Origin: Blasia pusilla
Taxonomy: Eukaryota > Marchantiophyta > Marchantiopsida > Blasiales
NCBI GenBank assembly: GCA_050084515.1
Contig: CM114274.1
Location: 19,530,001-19,594,000, forward strand
Reading direction: 5' to 3'
Length of the DNA: 64,000 bases
Shown here: positions 11,104 through 21,864 of the stretch, one piece after another
How positions within the stretch are numbered: the first letter of the stretch is position 1
Layout: each line of letters begins with the position of its first letter
Notes under the pieces: model-generated
What the model saw: the letters and a program-made list of their open reading frames with translations, nothing else
Told to the model about the DNA's origin: nothing
Database searches by the model: none
Program-made: the position numbers and the translations under genes

Positions 11104-13023
11104 AAGCAGATTCTATTGTAAGAACTAGTTTTGAAGCTGTCGGAGTTTGACAAACCGTTCGAAGTGCATACCGATGCTAGTGATTTCGCGGTTGCAGGAA
11201 TGTTGGTGCAAGAAGGGAGACCGGTGGCATACGAGAGCAAGAAGCTTAGCGATACTGAAAGGAGATGGCCTACTCACGAGAAAGAGTTTTTCGCGGTGGT
11301 ACATTGCTTGAGGAAGTGGCGGCATTATCTAGGGCTCCACAAGACTTGAGTATTCATCGATAATATATCACTCAAGTATTTTGAGACCCAGGATCGAGTG
11401 ACACCGAAACAATTGCGATGGCATGATATCTTGGCGCTGATGGATGTTGAGTTGATTCACAAGCCAGGTAAAGATAATGTGATTCCAGATGCGTTGAGTC
11501 GCAAGGAGGAACACATACCATCGACGATACAGGTCTTGAAAGCAAGGTTCCCTAAAGAGACAGACCTGGAAAGAAGGATTCGTGAAGGATATATGAAGGA
11601 TGCTCACGCAGGGGAGTACCAGAGGAAGTTGAAGCAGGGTGAGAAGGTGGCCAACATAAGTTTGAGGCACGGGGTACTAAGGTTCAAACAGAGTAGGATC
11701 TATGTAGGGCAAGGCAGGATGCGAACCAAAGTGTTAGCGGAGTGTCACGACGGACCCTTGGCAGGACATAAAGGAGAGAAATCTACGCTAGCCGTTCTGT
11801 CAAAGCGATTCTTTTGGCCCAACATGAAAGAGGATGTTGCTCAATATGTGAAGACTTGTGTGACCTGCTAAGCGAATAGAGTCTCTTCTGATAAGAAACA
11901 GGGCTTGATGCATCCCTTGCCGATCCCAGAAGGACCCTTTCAAAGTGTGAGTATGGATTTCATCACGAGTCTTCCGCAATTTGAGGGATACAATGCTATA
12001 CTTGTGATTGTTGATCGGTTTAGCAAGTTGGTGAGATTCGTGCCGACGGTGGATTCCGCAACGGCTTATACGACGTCACAACTATTTCTCGATAGTTGGT
12101 GGCGTGCTCACGGTTTGCCGAGGAGCATTGTTTCAGATCGGGATCCAAAGTTTACCAGTGCTTTCTAGAAGCACTTGTTCTAAAGGTTTAAGACCAAGCT
12201 AAGTTTCAGTACGGCTTTCCACCCACAGACGGATGGACTAAAAAGGTGAACTCTATCGTGAATTAGTACTTAAGGAATGATGTCTGTGCTGATCAACGAG
12301 ATTGGGTCAAGTGGCTGAGCATGGCGGAGTACTACTACAACTCGACCAAGCATTCTGCAACTCGAGAATCTCCGTTTCTCGTGGCAAATGGACGAGAGCC
12401 AGAAGGGCCTCTTGACCTAGCCCTTTCGAAAGGGCACTACATTGGCACAAACACGACAAGCGACGACAGAAGGTTTGTTGGTGGAGATGCGAGAACGGGA
12501 AGAGTGAGCAAGGCGAAGTCTTGCAAAGGCTTAAATGAGGTACGTTAAGCATGCTAACAAGATTCGGCGCCAAGTACGATTCCAAGTTGGAGAGCAAGTG
12601 TGGTTGAGTGTGAAGAACCTCAATCTTCCGAAAGAGTTGTATGCGAAGCTGTCTGCCAAGTATGCTGGACCGTATGTGATTGTGGCAAACCCGTTTGAGG
12701 ATGTGTATACGTTGAGGCTTCCGGACGAGTTCAAGATTCACCCGACCTTTCATGTGTCATTGTTGAAGAAATATCTTCAAGATAATGGACGTTTCGAGCG
12801 GAGATAGGTGGTGAGACCGCACCAGATGATCATAAATGAAGAGTCGGAGTTGGAGGTGGAGACCATCTTACGTTCGAGGCGTCGGGCCAACAAGTATGAA
12901 TACTTGGTAAAATGGAAGGGCTACCATCTAAAGGAGGCGACTTGGATTGCGGAGGCGGATTTGGAACACGCGCAAGAGTTTTTGCGAGACTTCAAGCGAA
13001 TGCAAGCGAAGCACGTACGTTAG
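11104..13023 (+). pseudogene. Chromovirus pol fragment: RNase H, integrase, chromodomain
   Basis: RNase H is seen in FEVHTDASDFAVAGML and ESKKLSDTERRWPTHEKEFF. Integrase follows with the zinc-binding HHCC region (HDGPLAGHKG, CVTC), core SMDFITSLP and IVSDRDPKFTSAF. The C-terminal chromodomain is clear at about 12,850-13,000 (YEYLVKWKGYHLKEATWI). Chromodomains guide integration toward particular chromatin in this clade. In-frame stops at about 11,347, 11,869, 12,166 and 12,805 make it a pseudogene. Confidence 0.88.
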
Positions 13024-13713
13024 TACGAGGAGAAGCTAGAGACATGACTTGTAACCAGTGGAATCTTGGGCCGAAGGCCGTTGTAACTAGAATATGCTAG
13101 TGTTGCAATAAAGGAGTGTATAGATTTGGAGATTCGATGCCAGAGTTGATTGCAATTTGTATGTGGTAGTGCATGGCTATGAGTCGTTCATCATAGGCTT
13201 AGGATGTAAGTCAAGAGGACAAACAAGGAGTATTTGAGGTGAGAGCTCGTATGTGGATAAGCACTTAGAACAAGACCTTGTGTTGGATTACACTCGGGCT
13301 TGCCCTAGCGTCGGCGGGACAGATGAAGTCTGTCTTGGGGCTTGGGGTGATCTTACTTGTGGCTACATAAGTAAACTTAGTGACGCGCCTAAGTCGAATA
13401 CGAGAGCAACCCAATAGTAGTTCGATTTGTAGACCAGGTAAACAGGTGTGATGTTTACAGGAATGAGTCAGAAGAGTCTAAGGTTGCACACTTAGTTAGC
13501 TTATTTGATAGGTTAGTTCCTTGGAACTAGTCCAAGCTTCTCAAAGAGGAGAGGCTAATAATTCTAAGTGGGGAAAAGCGACAACTATAGACTAAGAGGA
13601 ATTGTGGGTTAGCCACCACAACGCAATTCAATGTCAAGGGATAGGCTGCCCAAGAGACTTGACATAACAAAGGTTTGCGTTGATGAGGACATCAACCTCT
13701 AAAGAGGGGTGAG
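13024..13713 (+). other. Chromovirus 3' untranslated region
   Basis: No coding potential is seen. The stretch ends in the purine tract AAAGAGGGGTGAG directly before the LTR, a good polypurine tract for plus-strand priming. Confidence 0.7.
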
Positions 13714-14713
13714 TGTCACGACCCTCATGACCAAACGAGTGCCAAGCGGAACATCGCAACATTAGCGGGCTCACGCTAAGATGGTTTGCGCGTTGGAGTA
13801 GTCTTGAAGAGGAGACAAGAGACGAGACGCAAGCGAGGCTTCGCGTTTCAAATGTTGTGGTCACGACCGAGAAACCTGGACCAAACGCGGAATGAGACTT
13901 GAAAGAAGTCGAGTCTAGGAAGTGGATTGCCAAAGGAAGAATCCGGATTTGGAACGCCACTAGCGTTTGAGAGTTTCTGACTGTATTTATGGCCATAACT
14001 TTTAGCTCCAAGATACATTTGGATCAAGTAAGGATGCGTTAGAAATCTTATAGAAATCCAGTTCAAACACACTAAAGATCTTGTCAAACGCTTTAGTAGC
14101 GGCTGAGAAACAACCCGGAAACGACTGTAAGTAGAGTCGAGTTGAGGGCCATAATGAAGGGCCCGACCCTCCTTTTCCAAGGGGGTGTTATTGGAGAACC
14201 CCAGAAGTACTAGTAAGGGGGAAGGTCTTCGAGAGTGCTTGGAACCTGAACCCCACTTTGGGCGCCGCGGGGCGGCTCAAGGGCATGGAACGGAACGCGA
14301 GTTTGGGGGTTGGGTTGGAAAACCTGCACCAAGTCTAATGAGGCGATTTTAGATATCCCTCTTGGATTTCACCCCGCAATTCAATTACTTGGGTCTCCGT
14401 TTGGAACTCACACGAGGACCGTTGAACAATTGGGATCGCTAGACGCGCGGGTGCCGTTTCAGATCCCTGGACTAACCCGGAAGTCTGTTCCAAGTCTTGA
14501 AGGACTTGCCGTGTTTTGGAAACTAGGAACTAAGGAAGGTTGAGCTTGATGAGACGCCGAGTTGAGAACTCGGTGGGTTGGAATGGTGGTTGGCCCAGAC
14601 CCGACTAACGAGAGTGCCTGTTTGGGTGCAGATCAGCGATGAGATCGTGACCTACTGAACGTACGCTTCCGCAACACTAAAGATTGGTGTTCAAGGAGAG
14701 TAGGGGTGCGACA
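13714..14713 (+). repeat. Chromovirus 3' LTR (1000 bp)
   Basis: Starts TGTCACGACC right after the polypurine tract and ends GGTGCGACA, directly before resumed transposase sequence. Length is 1000 bp. About 900 bp of a related LTR is present at 44.66-45.61 kb. Confidence 0.85.
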
Positions 14714-15899
14714 GATTTGGATGAGGAAATTACGCCGCCCAGGTATTCGGGGACCTCGGACCGCTCCCAAATCCGTGATGGAGACCCTTCTCCAAAATCA
14801 GTGAATGTCTTATTTCAAAAGCCCTCTGTTGGTGGAAGTTCGCGACATCTGGTCACTAGAGTGGTTCAACAATATGGGATTCCGGTAATGGAGGTGGATT
14901 GCAACCTAAAACCGTGGCATATATCTTGGAGCAACCTAAGACGTGGACCCACCTGTGGGGCAGGATCTGATGGCATTAGGAGAGCATGCAACACTTTCCT
15001 AAATAAGAACTGTACAAGGACTAGACGAGCACTGCCTGGGTTTTGGGGACTCAAAACCTTTGATCGTTTCACGAGGGCCGGGGATCAATTGAAGTAATTT
15101 TTTTGCCCAAATGAATCTTTCGCTTTCTGGAAGTCTTATCCGGCTGCCATTGGAGCTCCGGGGAATACCCCCATGATTTGGCCCATCGCCGCAACTACGA
15201 ACTGCACTCAAGACGAAGTGGACAATATTACAAGTGCCAGTTTCAGACTCGTAGATCATCACCACGAAAGATGTCCTGAGTGGCAATGGAATAGGAAGGA
15301 TGTATTGGGTGAGGAACAACACTGTAAATTCAAGTGTCACAGGGGTGTATGTGGTGCACATGTGGTGCTTTGCCACATGTTCATGTGATGACTTTGTCCA
15401 AAGAGAGACAAGTGGCAAAAGGTATTTCCGTTGTAAGCACATGTACTATGTGTTGCTGGTAGTTTTAAGAGAGTCGGAGGTAGGAGTAGGAATTCACCAA
15501 CCAATTCTGTCCCTCAAAGAAGTGCGAAGTATTTTCAACAAACCATATTGAGGATGCAAAATGAGGTTTTAGATTGTACTTTCATTTTTCCAGTACTTTC
15601 ACTTTGAGCTTGAACTCTATTCAGCCCAGGGCAAATGATAGATTTTTTCCAGACCTTGGATGGAAAAAGTGATTGGTTTGACACTTATGATTCCACTGAT
15701 TTTTCAGTTTTCTAAATTTTGTGCAATTTGCAACCGGTCGTACTCAGATGGGTTGCCAAAATATGGAAGAGGGAAAAAAAACTGTGGGACTACTTAATAA
15801 CTGAGCAAAAAAGTGCAAAAAAATTCACACAAAAAGTTTCCTCTCTTCAACCCAATGGAAACTCTCTTCAAATCATAGGAAGCTCTCTTTAAAAAAAAG

Positions 15900-15976
15900 T
15901 ATCTATTTTGGTTGAAGGTAGTTTCCTCTCTCCTCTCTCCTCTCTTCCTCTCTTCCTCTCCTCTTACCGCACCTCG
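15900..15976. repeat. Right terminal region of E1 (GA-rich)
   Basis: On the reverse strand it begins CGAGGTGCGGTAAGAGGAG and continues with AGAGAGG units to GAAACTACCTTCAACC. The E2 left end at 20,667 is nearly the same sequence. This marks the transposase-side terminus. Confidence 0.85.
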
Positions 15977-15985
15977 AGCACTTGG
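15977..15985. repeat. Right target-site duplication of E1
   Basis: AGCACTTGG, identical to 1301-1309. Confidence 0.9.
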
Positions 15986-16612
15986 CGGACCTGGACACCG
16001 ACCCAATCTTTGAGCGGGTAAGAAAAAATTGAGTTATATGAAGGCTCAATATGCAATTCATTGGCAAAACACTGCATGTTATTGACTTGGTCTGCATAAT
16101 TGTCTGGTTGTTAAGCATATGGCACTGATGGAGGGCTAGGACGCCCCGAGAATTCCACTCTGTTGATTGCGGAAAATGGAGTACGTCCATGAAATTCAGT
16201 CGGAGGAGGACATTACAAAGCTCAAACAGTTAGCAGCGATTGCATCCTACGTCGACAGCTTCCCTCCGTTCTATGTTTAGCCTTACGATGAACATGGAAG
16301 CCAAGCGTTGGCGACAGAAGAGTACTTGGAGGCGTTGGATACTTTCTGGAGGATGAGAGATGAGGAGTTCTGAAGAGCGATTGAAGGAACAAAATTTAGC
16401 GGGATGCAGAACCTTTACTTCTTCATCTGGGATGGAAACCACAGGTACGTGGTATGGACACAGTTTGCAAAGGAGCGCCAAAATTCATTGGAGGCGCATT
16501 TTTGCATGAAGGTAGTCATGGTCCATCCATTTCCTCATCACATGGCAAATGTGTAAATGGCATGCATGCGATGAACACGCAAGTTTCCTCTTCTTTAAGT
16601 TTGATTGCTTCA

Positions 16613-17333
16613 ACCCGTCGGAGTCCGACGGGTTGCTTGGTGGCCAAGCATAACATTGACGGGTGGCAAAATGAATGCATGATTTATTTGTTCTCCAACC
16701 CGTCAGACTCAGACGAGTTGCACAACGAGAGGTAAAAATCATTAGACATCTAAAAGAAACTCATCCGAGTCCGACGAGTTGCTAGAATGTCCGGTATTTT
16801 TTGGATACTTTTGGCCGAAAGCAACTCGTCAAACTCCGACGAGTTGCATTCCCCCTAGGTTAGGTGATTGGAGTACGAGAGCTTGCTTTTAGGCATCCAA
16901 TTGCAGCTTTACAAGGCATTGCGCAACCCGTCAGACTCTGACGAGTTGACATGTGCAGTTTTTTCCCAGAAACCTCCCCCCAAATAGAAGTCATTCTACA
17001 ACCCGTCGGAGACCAACGGATTATAACCAAGTACTAAATCGGTTGGATGAAGGGACATAAAAAAAAAATGCAACCTGTCGGACTCCGATGGGTTGCAATT
17101 CTCTCTAAAAATTTCAAGAGTATTGCAATAAGTATAACACAAAGATAAGTGTTGCGACCCGTCGGACTCTGACAGGTTGTAACATTTATCTCTGTGTTAC
17201 AATTTGAACCCCGATGGCTTGACATAATTGCAGCCCGTCAGAGTCCAATGGGTTGCAACACTTATCTGTGTGCTACCATTTTGACCCCATGGGTTCACAC
17301 AATTGCGACTTGTCGGAGTCCAACGGGTTGCAG
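16613..17333. repeat. Expanded palindrome cluster in intron 2 of copy A
   Basis: About ten GTCGGAGTCCGAC-type palindromes in 720 bp, against four in about 210 bp in E2 and five or six in E1. The variants differ mostly in single bases of the half-site. Confidence 0.85.
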
Positions 17334-18315
17334 TATTCTTACCTTGTGTTTGGATGTGCAGGATTGTATCTGAGAGGAACGTCACCCACCACTGGATTCA
17401 GGATTGCGACAGGGTGAAGAAGGTGCTTACGACACACCCGGAAGAGTACAAGGGATTCCTGGGCGATGGTCTGGCGAATGAGATGCTCGCGAAGGGAGCT
17501 AAAATAAAAAAGAAGACTTGGGCAAATACCTTCATTTCCCAAGATGCAGCCGTCACAATCCTATGTTGGTCCAAGATCCAAGCCGCCAAGAAGAGTGCTT
17601 TGTTGGAATTGGAGCGAAGGGAGAACGTGTCCACGTGAGAACGTGCAAAGTTTATTCAGACTGCCATATCTGCAACTACAAAGTACACTGCAAGCAAGAT
17701 GAAGCGATACATTGCGATTCTCAACCCCAAACTTGGCCCGGAGTTTTACAAGGAGCTCAAGGCGATAATCAAAAGCCGCCGAAAGAGAGACAAAGATCCA
17801 CAAGTTTGGATCGGCGAGAAAGTGTCTCTGGACCGTGTGCACAGATTTGCGCTGTCTGGGATATCCAAATTTTGGCGAATCCGACTAATGAAAATCATTC
17901 TCGAGGGCACTCAGGCCCAAAAGCGGGCGGCACACCATCCTCCGGGAGTTTAACGTCCAGTGATCTCCCATTGGCTACGGGAATGGTCATTCTAGGATGA
18001 GTTATGCTTTCTCGAGAAGTCCATGCTTGTGGGTCTTAAAGCGGAGCTAAAGAAGGGGGCTCGTATTCTAGCAGGAGAGAGGAAGAGAGGAGAGGAATAG
18101 AGGAAGAGAGGAGAGTCTCTCTTAAAACAAAAGGGCCAAATCCGCCTTTTCTCTTCAAATTTTTTTGACATATTTGAAATTTTTGTTTGCTTTCAAATTC
18201 ATGAAATATTTAGAAGAGAGTAGGTAATGGTCCACATTCGGGCCTAAAGAAACCTCCTTTTTCCAAGGGGCGAAAAAAAAGTAGACATCATAAGACCACT
18301 ACAAACATTTTTCCA

Positions 18316-18570
18316 TCACTCTCCATGTGAGCCTAAGTTTCTTAACATTGCCTGTCTCGGTCTACAATAAGCAGTGCCCATGGGTATTTTTGTTGGAGGA
18401 CCACCCAGATGCGCATCGGTACGATGCCAACCTCTCTTTTTGCAAGGATTGTTGCCTACATTATGGCCTCCCCTGAATTGCCTCATAACCAACTTTCTGT
18501 TGGTTATGAATGGTGTCTGCTCAAGACCAACTTTGTGAAATGTGAACACATGAGACGATAATTGAACCAA
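18316..18570 (-). pseudogene. Third alternative 3' exon, E3 copy
   Basis: Longest version of the conserved block seen in E1 (1607-1795) and E2. KLVMRQFRGGH and NPCKKRG are followed by HRTDAHLGGPPTK and a Cys/Arg-rich tail. It stays open to a stop at its left end. Function unknown. This copy shows that the E1 version has lost a short internal stretch. Confidence 0.45.
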
Positions 18571-19211
18571 AAGATTGTTAGCTATCTGGAGTAAAGAGGA
18601 ACTGATGTCCCTTCATTCAGATCCTAAATTTGAGAAACCGAGAAGCTGCACCCCTCCCAACCCGTTGGAATTTTACAGGTTGCAACTCTTGCAACCGGTC
18701 GGAATCAGATGACTTTCACCTTTTGCAAGCAAGCTCACCATAAGAAAGGAAAGATTTTGAGAAGTGATTCCCTTCCACCCTGCACCCACGAAAATCCAAC
18801 AGGTTGGGAATCTGAAATGGCAATCCGACAGGTAGTAGGAATCCTGCACATCTTAGAAAAGAAAAGAAGCCTACAACTGGTTTGACGAATCTAGGGGAAC
18901 GAGCCAAGAGTGAAGAAGCCGGCCACTATGCCTCAGAAGTTAGTCTCACAGGGAAAGAGTCTGATCACTCAAGCAGGCAACCTGTCGGAATCCGACAGCT
19001 TGCCTGGAAATGGTTAAAAAGTTGCAGTGGTCAAACAGTGAAAAGTTGCAACCCGTCCGAATCATACGGGTTGCAAAATTGTAATTCTGAGTAGCTAGAA
19101 GAACACAATCCACAAGTCCAAAAAAAATATTCAGCAAACTTTTACAAACACCATTATTGGTTAAAAAAATCTCGTCCTTTATTACATCCGAAGGAATCTC
19201 GGACATTTGAT

Positions 19212-19510
19212 CTAGTCTATGATTTCTTCAGCCTCGTCATCTACAAATCTACTCCTAACTCTCCTAGGTTCCCTGATGAATGAATGTCGGGATACAAGTG
19301 GCTCTCGTGGGCCGATTGTAGACGGGGATCGAAAATGTTGGCGAGTTCGAGAGCCTTGGCCCCCCCCTAGGTACACCATAACGGTCCCATGTAATTTGAT
19401 TTGAGTCCCATCGCCTTCCTCGGCAGTATATCTTGTACGCTCTGCAATGTGACACCCATCCTGTATCAACACGTGCTCCGTCCTTGGAAATACCATAATT
19501 GCAATCCCAC
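19212..19510 (-). pseudogene. Second alternative 3' exon, E3 copy
   Basis: In this copy the phase-0 frame (MVFPRTEHVLIQDGCH, then YTAEEGDGTQIKLHGTVMVY) stays open to the conserved DDEAEEIID-stop. In E1 the other frame reaches that end, so one copy has a frameshift. AATAAA follows shortly after the stop (reverse strand, near 19,180). It is homologous to the main last exon at its very end, suggesting exon duplication. Confidence 0.5.
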
Positions 19511-19891
19511 AGGTAGTAGGAATCCAACATGTCTTAGAGAAGAGAAGAAGCCTATGCCTTGTTTGACGATACTAGGGGAAGGTGCCAAAGTGAAGAAGCC
19601 CGCCAGAATGCCTCTAAAGAGTCCGAAAGAGTCCGATCACTCACGCAGCCAACTTGTCGGAATCCGACAGGTTGCTTGGAAGTGGTTAAAAAGGTGTAGT
19701 GGTCAAAAAGTGAAAAGTTGCAAGCTTTGGAAATCCGGTGGGTTGCAAAATAGAAGTCTTCGGAGTACATAGACGATCACATTCGACAAGACCACAAAAG
19801 ATATTCAACAAACTTTTACAAACACTATCATCGTTCGAAAAAATCTTGTGCTTTATTACATCCGAAAGAAGCTCGGAACTGTACATTTGAT

Positions 19892-20422
19892 CTATTCTAT
19901 GAAATATTTTGCCTCGTCATCGTCCAAGAGCTCTTCCAAGATTATTGTCGGCCTTGCCCTCCCAATTTTCGGAATCGTGGGAAGTGACGATGGTGTCACT
20001 ACCAATGGTGGGTCTGGAACCGGAGCTCTCGGCTTTGGAGAAGAGTTGTACGCCCAAACTAGCCTGTCATAATCTGCCTTTGCCTCCTTGCAAATATCAA
20101 ACTGTTGCTGCCTTCCCTCAAGGCAGAGAATGTTCGTGCCACTCTGCCAAGCGTCTCTGATACTTGCCCCTAAAAGGCCCACTAAGTCGAACATCAAGTC
20201 ACCCAGCCTTGAGCAGAGCTCGATGAGCGTTTGCATCAGGGTTGGCGAATTTTCCCTTCCTCCAAGTAATGGGGTATCGTCTTGCATGTAAATTCCCGTG
20301 GGGGGATTGTGTAAACTATCTAAGCTGTACCCATCGGAGCATGGATCCATAGGATCCAGGATCTTAAACACCTAGAAGTTGTGCTCGGGCCGAACAAAGC
20401 AGTAAACATAGGAGTGGTACAT
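19892..20422 (-). pseudogene. Last methyltransferase exon, E3 copy (motif I)
   Basis: Starts after an acceptor TTACAG at ATGTACCACTCC. Shows a strand like the family's V(Y)CFVRPEHNF, then SPTLMQTLIELCSRLGDL, DLVGLLGAS (20,162-20,188) and NILCLEG. This fits the end of beta-class amino-methyltransferases, where a Pro/Leu-rich helix leads into motif I and an acidic residue contacting AdoMet. The tail is Pro-rich and ends DDDEAKYFIE-stop. A TAG near 20,370 breaks the exon. AATAAA lies about 40 bases past the stop. Confidence 0.68.
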
Positions 20423-20666
20423 CTGTAAAGAAGCACGTTGGAAACAATGTCAGCAACAACAAAGAGGTACTTGGCCACTAGTCTACTCTCAGTATGGTGA
20501 CATAATGTGCAACGCGTCCCCAAAGAACTTCGCTTAACCCCAGAGAACTTCTTTATAATCCTGATATTGGAGCAACCTGTCGGAGTCCGACGGGTTGTTT
20601 TACAAGTGTCTTGTGATTTTTTTGTCCATGAGCAACCCGTCAGAAGGCGACAGGTTGCTGGCTTAG

Positions 20667-20740
20667 GAGGTGCGGTAAGAGGAGAGGAAGAGAGGAAGAG
20701 AGGAGAGAGGAGAGAGGAGAGAGGAAACTACCTTGAACCG
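20667..20740. repeat. Left terminal region of E2 (GA-rich)
   Basis: GAGGTGCGGTAAGAGGAGAG followed by AGAGAGG units and GAAACTACCTTGAACC, the reverse complement of the E1 right end with an extra GAGAGG unit. Confidence 0.85.
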
Positions 20741-21380
20741 AAATAGATACTTTTTTTGGAAGAGAGTTTCCATTGGGTTGAAGAGAGGAAATTTTTTTTT
20801 GAATTTTTTTGCATTTTTTTGTTCAGTTATTAAGCAGTCCCACAGTTTTTTTTTCCTCTTCCATATTTTGGCAACCCCTCTGAGTCCGACGAGTTGCAAA
20901 TTGCACAAAATATACAAAACTGAAAAATCAGTGGAATCACAAGTGTGGAACCACTCACTTTTTCCATCCAAGGTCTGGAAAAAATCTATCATTTGCCCCG
21001 GGCTGAATAGAGTTCAAGCTCAAAGTGAAGGTTTAGGAAAAATAAAAGTACAATCTAAAACCTCGTTTTGCATCCTCAAAGTGGTTTGTTTAAAATACTT
21101 CGCACTTCTTTGAGGGACAGAATTGGTTGGTGGATTCCTACTCCTACCTCCGACTCTCTTAAAACTACCAGCAACACATAGTTCATGTGCTTACAAGGGA
21201 AATACCTTTTGCCACTTGTCTCTCTTTGGACAAAGTCATCACATGAACATGTGGGAAAGCAACAGATGTGCACCACATACACCCCTGGGACACTTGAATT
21301 TACAGTGTTGTTCCTGACCCAATACATCCTTCCTATTCCATTGCCACTCAAGACATCTTTCGTGGCGACGATCTCCATTT

Positions 21381-21480
21381 TTGCCTCCCTCCAATGGCAA
21401 CCAGATAAGATTTCCGGAAAGCGCAAGATTCATTTGGGCAGAAGAAGTACTTCAATTGATCCCCGGTCCTCGTGAAACGA
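21381..21480. repeat. Duplicated segment inside E2 transposase, copy 1
   Basis: About 95 bp here are repeated directly at 21,769-21,864 with few differences, including AAGATTCATTTGGGCAGAAG. Copy 2 encodes the FFCPNESCAFRK segment; copy 1 reads it in another frame. The E1 transposase has only one such segment, so this is a local duplication damaging E2. Confidence 0.8.
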
Positions 21481-21768
21481 AAGATGCAATTCGCTTTGCT
21501 CTCTCCACCATTGGCCTGCACATTCTGTTTCTCTTCACCCCATTTCTAGACTCAAACAGAAATAATGGATTGAGATCATCCACCTTCTCCGGGTACATGT
21601 TGACATCAATCTTGGGTTGAATACGAAATGCGAAGGTCTCTGTAATGCGAACATGCTCCGAACTTCCCCCGTCTACGAGTCTAAAACCGGCACTTGTAAG
21701 ATTGTCCACTTCGTCTTGAGTGCAGTTCGTACCTGCGGCGATGGGCCAAATCGTGGGGGTATTCCCGG

Positions 21769-21864
21769 GAGCTCCAATGGCAGCCGGATAAGACTTCCGG
21801 AAAGCGCAAGATTCATTTGGGCAGAAGAAGTACTTCAATTGATCCCCGGTCCTCGTGAAACGAT
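21769..21864. repeat. Duplicated segment inside E2 transposase, copy 2
   Basis: Partner of 21,381-21,480. It is the version in frame with the surrounding coding sequence (reverse strand). Confidence 0.8.

Larger units (their letters stand above)
11098..14713 (+). mobile_element. 5'-truncated chromovirus (Ty3/gypsy) inside the E1 transposase
   Basis: The transposase sequence stops after GATTGAACATTCATTC and continues at 14,714 (GATTTGGATGAGG). Between them lies the 3' part of a chromodomain Ty3/gypsy element: end of reverse transcriptase, RNase H, integrase, chromodomain, polypurine tract and a full 3' LTR. The gag, protease and most of the reverse transcriptase are missing. No target duplication is seen, as expected if a deletion removed the 5' end together with part of the host transposase exon. 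It is the same family as the element at 44.66-48.6 kb. Confidence 0.88.
8919..15551 (+). pseudogene. MULE transposase gene of E1 (interrupted)
   Basis: The ATG at 8919 starts MDNYMELTCGSH, aligned with the E2 start. Exon 1 covers a Cys-rich region with GCM/WRKY-like spacing (CVGALECRSPAC, CPNC, then VGSHTHP) and part of the DDE core: D in GAHVYDHVEKG (about 10,380) and D in GFMADNAQ (about 10,530). Sequence after this second D is deleted relative to E2. A donor GTGAGT at 10,596 opens an intron of about 490 bp full of palindromes. The exon that should hold the catalytic Glu is replaced from 11,098 by a retrotransposon fragment. After it the gene resumes at 14,714 and ends with a SWIM finger (CSC at 15,379, CKH at 15,432). 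Several stops occur. The copy is not functional but fixes the family as Mutator-like. Confidence 0.82.
1310..15976. mobile_element. E1: Mutator-like transposon carrying a ParB-methyltransferase gene
   Basis: A 14.7-kb element is inserted in methyltransferase copy A with an intact 9-bp target duplication. About 3.6 kb of it is a later chromovirus fragment, so the element itself is about 11 kb. Order: GA-rich left end; alternative 3' exons and methyltransferase gene on the reverse strand (to about 7347); palindrome array (7705-8741); transposase gene on the forward strand (8919-15,551); GA-rich right end. The ends are only partly inverted. Left begins GGGGGCTGGTATTC and right, read inward, begins CGAGGTGCGGTAAG; both run into the same purine-rich tract GGAGAGGAAGAGAGG. 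Both genes carry stops and frameshifts, so E1 itself looks dead. Confidence 0.88.
15977..18054 (+). pseudogene. ParB-methyltransferase gene copy A, continuation (cut by E3)
   Basis: Continues the exon cut at 1309: CACTTGG, then a segment ending TDPIFER, with donor GTAAG at 16,018. The ParB-like exon follows (about 16,120-16,570) with WDGNHR near 16,430. Its acceptor has decayed (AAGCAT where E2 has AAGCAG) and it has several stops. A large intron with palindromes runs to GATGTGCAG at about 17,362. The helical-middle exon starts there, with conserved NVTHHWIQDCDR and KMKRYIAILNPKLGPEF. The gene is cut at 18,055 by the left end of E3 within the segment that in E1 continues toward EPLPEEANLE. 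The linker and methyltransferase exons of copy A are not found in the window. Confidence 0.75.
18055..20666. mobile_element. E3: truncated copy of the ParB-methyltransferase MULE
   Basis: Begins GGGGGCTCGTATTCTAGC plus a GA tract, matching the E1 left end. It then runs parallel to E1 1310-3914 (3' non-coding modules and last methyltransferase exon, reverse strand). It stops in intron 4 at CTGGCTTAG. The next base starts the right-type terminus of E2. Sequence identity to E1 is high by eye. It inserted in the middle exon of copy A; no matching flank is found to its right. Confidence 0.8.
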
